From: Thermodesulfovibrionales bacterium
Lineage (GTDB): Bacteria > Nitrospirota > Thermodesulfovibrionia > Thermodesulfovibrionales > Dissulfurispiraceae
Length of the DNA stretch: 9,024 nt
Direction: 5' to 3'
NCBI GenBank assembly: GCA_021129835.1
Contig: JAJOKM010000001.1
Coordinates: 1 to 9,024, forward strand
Part shown: positions 6,555 to 9,024 of the stretch, in pieces
How the letters are laid out: each line of letters begins with the position of its first letter
Numbering within the stretch: position 1 is the stretch's first letter
Made by a program: the position numbers and the translations under genes
The notes under the pieces: generated by a model
Told to the model about the DNA's origin: nothing
The model's input: the letters and a program-made list of their open reading frames with translations, nothing else
Database searches by the model: none

Positions 6555-8015
6555 TCACTGCTCTATCCGGTAATTTTGTGGCTCTTTCGTGATAATTACA
6601 TTATGGACATGGCTCTCTTTCCACCCTGCATTCGTGATCTGTATAAACCTGGCATTTCTCTTCATCTCCTCGAGATTAGAGCATCCACAGTAGCCCATGC
6701 CAGAACGGAGGCCCCCAATTAACTGATAAATACTCTGTGAGAGGGGACCCTTGTAAGCCACCCTTCCTTCTACGCCCTCTGAAACGAGCTTTCCTTTTTC
6801 GACTCCTTCCTGCCCATACCTATCCTTTGCTCCGCTCTCCATGGCTCCGAGAGAACCCATTCCTCTGTAAACCTTATAACTTCTACCCTGATACAGTATT
6901 ATTTCGCCTGGCGCCTCATCAGTCCCCGCAAAAAGACTACCGATCATAACGCAGTCTGCTCCTGCAGCCATTGCCTTTGTTATGTCACCAGAATACCTTA
7001 TGCCTCCATCGGCAATCAGAGGGATATTGGCCCTTGATGCCACGCTGTAGCAGTTTTTTATTGCGGTAAGCTGAGGTACACCAGTACCAGCAACTATCCT
7101 CGTGGTACATATGGAGCCAGGCCCTATTCCTATTTTTATTGCATCAGCACCAGCCTTTATAAGATCATTTGTTCCATCCGCTGTAGCAACATTACCAGCA
7201 ATCACATCTATATCATACAGCCTTTTTATCTCCTTAACCATGTTGATTACCGCATTTGAGTGACCATGAGCAGTATCGACAGCAATGACATCGACGCCTT
7301 CTTTGACGAGGACAGCAGTTCTCTCTATCGCATCTGCCCCAACACCTACAGCAGCGCCAACTCTAAGCCTGCCCAGATGGTCCTTGCAGGCATTGGGATA
7401 TTTTCTCTTCTTTTCTATATCTTTTACGGTAATCAAGCCTTTTAAGTTGAACTCATCGTCCACTATGGGCAGTTTTTCTATCTTATATTCATGTAGCAAC
7501 TTTTTTGCTTCATCCAGAGTGGTCCCAATAGATGCTGTAATCAACCGCTCTTTTGTCATAATTTCTGAAACCCTTCGATTAAAATTAGTCTCAAATCTTA
7601 AATCTCGATTGGTCAAAATCCCTATAAGTTTTTCCTCCACTACAACAGGTACTCCTGATATCTTATATCTCTCCATCAGACTCAAGGCCTCTGAAATAGA
7701 GGCATCAGGCACTATAGTTATAGGATCTACAATCATACCGCTCTCTGACTTTTTTACCTTATCCACCTCGCGCGCCTGCCTTTTAATGGGCATTGCCCGA
7801 TGAATTATACCAATCCCTCCTTCTCTCGCAATAGTTATCGCCAATTTTGCCTCGGTAACAGTATCCATAGCAGCGCTTATTATCGGTATATTAAGCCTTA
7901 TATTTTTAGTCACTCTGGTACGGACATCAACGTCCATCGGCAAGACATTAGATATGGATGGCAATAAAAGGACATCATCAAATGTTAAGCCAAGAGGCAA
8001 CTTGTCTTCACGCAT
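6555..8015 (-). CDS. guaB: Inosine-5'-monophosphate dehydrogenase
   Basis: It oxidises IMP to XMP with NAD+, the committed step to guanine nucleotides. The 486 residues are typical for the bacterial enzyme. A TIM-barrel domain is interrupted at about residues 95-200 by a tandem CBS (Bateman) module, which binds purine nucleotides and regulates the enzyme in the family. Visible are PIISAAMDTVTE, VDTAHGHS for NAD+, the signature GIGPGSICTTR with catalytic C303, IADGGIR, GMGSLGAM, and the flap with the R399-Y400 pair (KDRYGQ). The ATG lies 5 nt after the SurA-like stop and has no good Shine-Dalgarno, so translational coupling is likely. Cytoplasmic tetramer or octamer expected. Confidence 0.98.
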   Translation of the reverse strand: MREDKLPLGLTFDDVLLLPSISNVLPMDVDVRTRVTKNIRLNIPIISAAMDTVTEAKLAITIAREGGIGIIHRAMPIKRQAREVDKVKKSESGMIVDPITIVPDASISEALSLMERYKISGVPVVVEEKLIGILTNRDLRFETNFNRRVSEIMTKERLITASIGTTLDEAKKLLHEYKIEKLPIVDDEFNLKGLITVKDIEKKRKYPNACKDHLGRLRVGAAVGVGADAIERTAVLVKEGVDVIAVDTAHGHSNAVINMVKEIKRLYDIDVIAGNVATADGTNDLIKAGADAIKIGIGPGSICTTRIVAGTGVPQLTAIKNCYSVASRANIPLIADGGIRYSGDITKAMAAGADCVMIGSLFAGTDEAPGEIILYQGRSYKVYRGMGSLGAMESGAKDRYGQEGVEKGKLVSEGVEGRVAYKGPLSQSIYQLIGGLRSGMGYCGCSNLEEMKRNARFIQITNAGWKESHVHNVIITKEPQNYRIEQ

Positions 8016-8020
8016 ATGGT

Positions 8021-8689
8021 TTAACCAGTCCAGTCAGGCAAAATAAGATCCATATTCACCCTAATATTCATCTGCTGCTTCACGCTACTAATATATGCCT
8101 CCATTGCAGCTCTCCTTTGAACAGACAAAACAAGCTGCTTTATCTCATCAGTTATCTCTGTCTCCTTGCCAGAAATCTCTTTCAGAGGCAGGTGATTTAA
8201 GCTAACAACAGATCCGATAAGCCTTGTCATCTCCAATGATAGCAATTGCTGACGTAATGAGGCTTCAAACATCTCTGGTGTTAATCGATTAATTGAAAGG
8301 ACCTTGAAATATGTATCACTGCAAAAGAGACCGTCTCTCATGAAGTGAGGATTGTTTACAATAGCATTCCGAAGTTCTTTATCAGTTACAGTTAACCCCA
8401 TGTCTCTGGCTGAAATTAAAAGCACATTTTCCCATATAAGGGTGTTTAAGACAGCCTTTTTAAGTTCCCTTCTCATTTCTTCGTCAAACTGCTCTCCCCT
8501 TAAATTATCCCTCGCCCTCTCAAATGCCATCCGAAAATCTTTGATAGTAATTCCTTTGTCGCCTATCTCGGCAACATACACTGCGCTCTCTCTCGGAGGT
8601 AGGGCAACTCCCCATAACACGAAAGATATAGCTATCATAACAAGCAGAACATAAAAATACTTCACATTTTCTCTGATTCCCTTTAACAT
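8021..8689 (-). CDS. Membrane-anchored SurA_N-type chaperone-like protein without PPIase domain
   Basis: The 222 residues start with a positive N-terminus (K3, R6, K10) and one hydrophobic segment at about 11-30, without a cleavage or lipobox site, so it is probably a signal anchor facing the periplasm. Residues about 38-160 match the SurA/PpiD N-terminal chaperone domain: EIGDKGITIKDF, a long helix ending LNTLIWENVLL, then TDKELRNAIVNNPHF and TPEMFEASLRQQLL. Instead of a parvulin domain only a short linker follows. The last helix (about 180-205, VQRRAAMEAYISSVKQQ) resembles the C-terminal helix that packs on the chaperone domain in SurA/PpiD. The domain is therefore probably complete but lacks isomerase activity. 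PpiD itself is about 620 residues. GAGG lies 9 nt before the ATG. It is the first substantial gene of the operon, 5 nt before guaB. The client is unknown. Confidence 0.8.
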   Translation of the reverse strand: MLKGIRENVKYFYVLLVMIAISFVLWGVALPPRESAVYVAEIGDKGITIKDFRMAFERARDNLRGEQFDEEMRRELKKAVLNTLIWENVLLISARDMGLTVTDKELRNAIVNNPHFMRDGLFCSDTYFKVLSINRLTPEMFEASLRQQLLSLEMTRLIGSVVSLNHLPLKEISGKETEITDEIKQLVLSVQRRAAMEAYISSVKQQMNIRVNMDLILPDWTG

Positions 8690-8692
8690 AAT

Positions 8693-8767
8693 CTAATACC
8701 TCGCATTAAAGTAATTATCAAGGATATCCCTCTGACGGATATCCCTCTGATCAAAGACAATATCCAC
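8693..8767 (-). CDS. Possible 24-codon leader ORF
   Basis: In the mRNA leader a GTG-initiated frame runs 24 codons (reading VDIVFDQRDIRQ, then RDILDNYFNARY) to a TAG that ends 3 nt before the chaperone ATG. An in-frame TAA stands directly before the GTG. AGGGGAG lies upstream, but with only about 3 nt spacing from the GTG, shorter than ideal. The 15-bp tandem repeat falls in frame and duplicates five residues (QRDI-x). I do not recognise the peptide. It could be a translated leader coupling ribosomes to the chaperone start, a relic, or chance. Confidence is low. Confidence 0.25.
   Translation of the reverse strand: MDIVFDQRDIRQRDILDNYFNARY
8722..8751. repeat. 15-bp tandem repeat in the operon leader
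   Basis: GGATATCCCTCTGAC (8722-8736) is followed directly by GGATATCCCTCTGAT (8737-8751), 14 of 15 identical. Each copy holds the self-complementary octamer GGATATCC. It lies in the presumed 5' leader and inside the possible leader ORF, preserving that frame. Confidence 0.85.
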
Positions 8768-8786
8768 TTACTCCCCTATACTCCTA

Positions 8787-8816
8787 ATTATACCCTTTGC
8801 CATCCATAATTTTCAA
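8787..8816 (-). promoter_or_regulatory. Sigma-70-like promoter of the operon
   Basis: On the minus strand TTGAAA (8811-8816, 5 of 6 matches to TTGACA) is followed after 18 bp by a perfect TATAAT (8787-8792). Transcription would begin near 8780, giving a leader of about 90 nt before the chaperone start. It is the best promoter match I found in the window and fits the start of the five-gene operon. No operator or riboswitch fold is recognisable. Confidence 0.6.
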
Positions 8817-8842
8817 TTTTGCGAATTGCCTCATCAAAAATC

Positions 8843-8873
8843 TACCTGTCTGCGTGCTCCGCGCAGGCAGGTA
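8843..8873. repeat. CCTGTCTGCG palindrome, dispersed-repeat type
   Basis: The arms ACCTGTCTGCG (8844-8854) and CGCAGGCAGGT (8862-8872) pair over 11 positions with one T-G pair, plus an outer T8843-A8873 pair, around the 7-nt loop TGCTCCG. It lies just upstream of the operon promoter and shares sequence with the smaller hairpin at 4877-4901. Palindromes with CCTGTCTGCG arms occur as intergenic repeats in environmental bacterial genomes, so a dispersed repeat is the best reading. Confidence 0.75.
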
Positions 8874-9024
8874 TGAAATTATATTCTTGCCACACATAAA
8901 AATGTGGTTCTTCTCCGAAAAGTGTAGTTATCCGAAGGGTAGTGTAGCCCTTTATGGGCGTAATTAAATCCTGAATCCGTGAATTAAGTACATGAAAATA
9001 CTATGAAAATAGAGCGAAATAGTG

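Larger units (their letters stand above)
8690..9024. other. 335-bp upstream region without a sizeable gene
   Basis: From 8690 to 8873 it holds the leader with its possible short ORF and tandem repeat, the operon promoter and a palindrome. From 8874 to 9024 I see no gene or gene remnant on either strand. That stretch has only small repeats: two TCCGAA-x-TGTAG units at 8915-8948, a GCCC-TTTAT-GGGC hairpin at 8947-8959, and a short ATGAAAATA direct repeat near the end. Any gene beyond 9024 cannot be judged. Confidence 0.6.

Noticed and set aside
8690..8722. TTGATA-17-TATTAG promoter directly before the chaperone ATG
   Set aside because: The start site would fall at or past the ATG and the region doubles as the ribosome binding site. 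The promoter at 8787-8816 is much better placed.
8890..8907. CCACA...TGTGG hairpin as a terminator
   Set aside because: The stem is only five pairs and no U-tract follows on either strand.

Overview
The window looks like ordinary chromosome from an uncultured, moderately low-GC bacterium with several intergenic palindromes. All supported genes lie on the minus strand, so transcription runs from high to low coordinates. The methylerythritol-phosphate route (Dxs) rules out most archaea. The membrane-anchored SurA/PpiD-like protein suggests a diderm bacterium. A DUF3782-type nuclease and GGGACGG-bordered palindromes are things I associate with Nitrospirota- or Desulfobacterota-like subsurface bacteria. 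That taxonomic guess is weak; marker-gene placement would settle it.

Region 1 (about 1975-8820) is a housekeeping operon. A good sigma-70-like promoter (8787-8816) precedes a possible 24-codon leader ORF. Then come a SurA_N-type membrane-anchored chaperone without a parvulin domain, guaB, guaA, an ispA-type prenyl diphosphate synthase and dxs. guaB and guaA perform the two steps from IMP to GMP. dxs makes the first intermediate of the MEP pathway, and the ispA product condenses the resulting C5 units into farnesyl-type diphosphate. Gaps between genes are 5 to 109 nt. No xseB lies beside ispA, although the two are neighbours in many bacteria.

Region 2 (about 1303-1976) holds a 96-bp REP/MITE-like palindrome starting at the dxs stop codon. 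It is followed by a separately promoted TerB-family gene with a strong Shine-Dalgarno sequence.

Region 3 (about 825-1300) has no intact gene but is not empty. Read by eye on the minus strand, it holds a 3' remnant of a ParE/RelE-family toxin and a 3' remnant that looks like a GIY-YIG nuclease. The last six codons of the nuclease remnant, stop included, are duplicated exactly. A long repeat-built palindrome abuts the toxin remnant, and a TTGTCATTC-type palindrome lies just before the last gene. Region 4 (132-824) encodes a DUF3782-like coiled-coil plus PD-(D/E)XK nuclease-fold protein.

I found no convincing new multi-gene system. The most interesting material is the decayed toxin/nuclease segment with its repeats, the chaperone that keeps its helical parts without a PPIase domain, the in-frame-duplicated leader ORF, and two apparently related hairpins about 4 kb apart.
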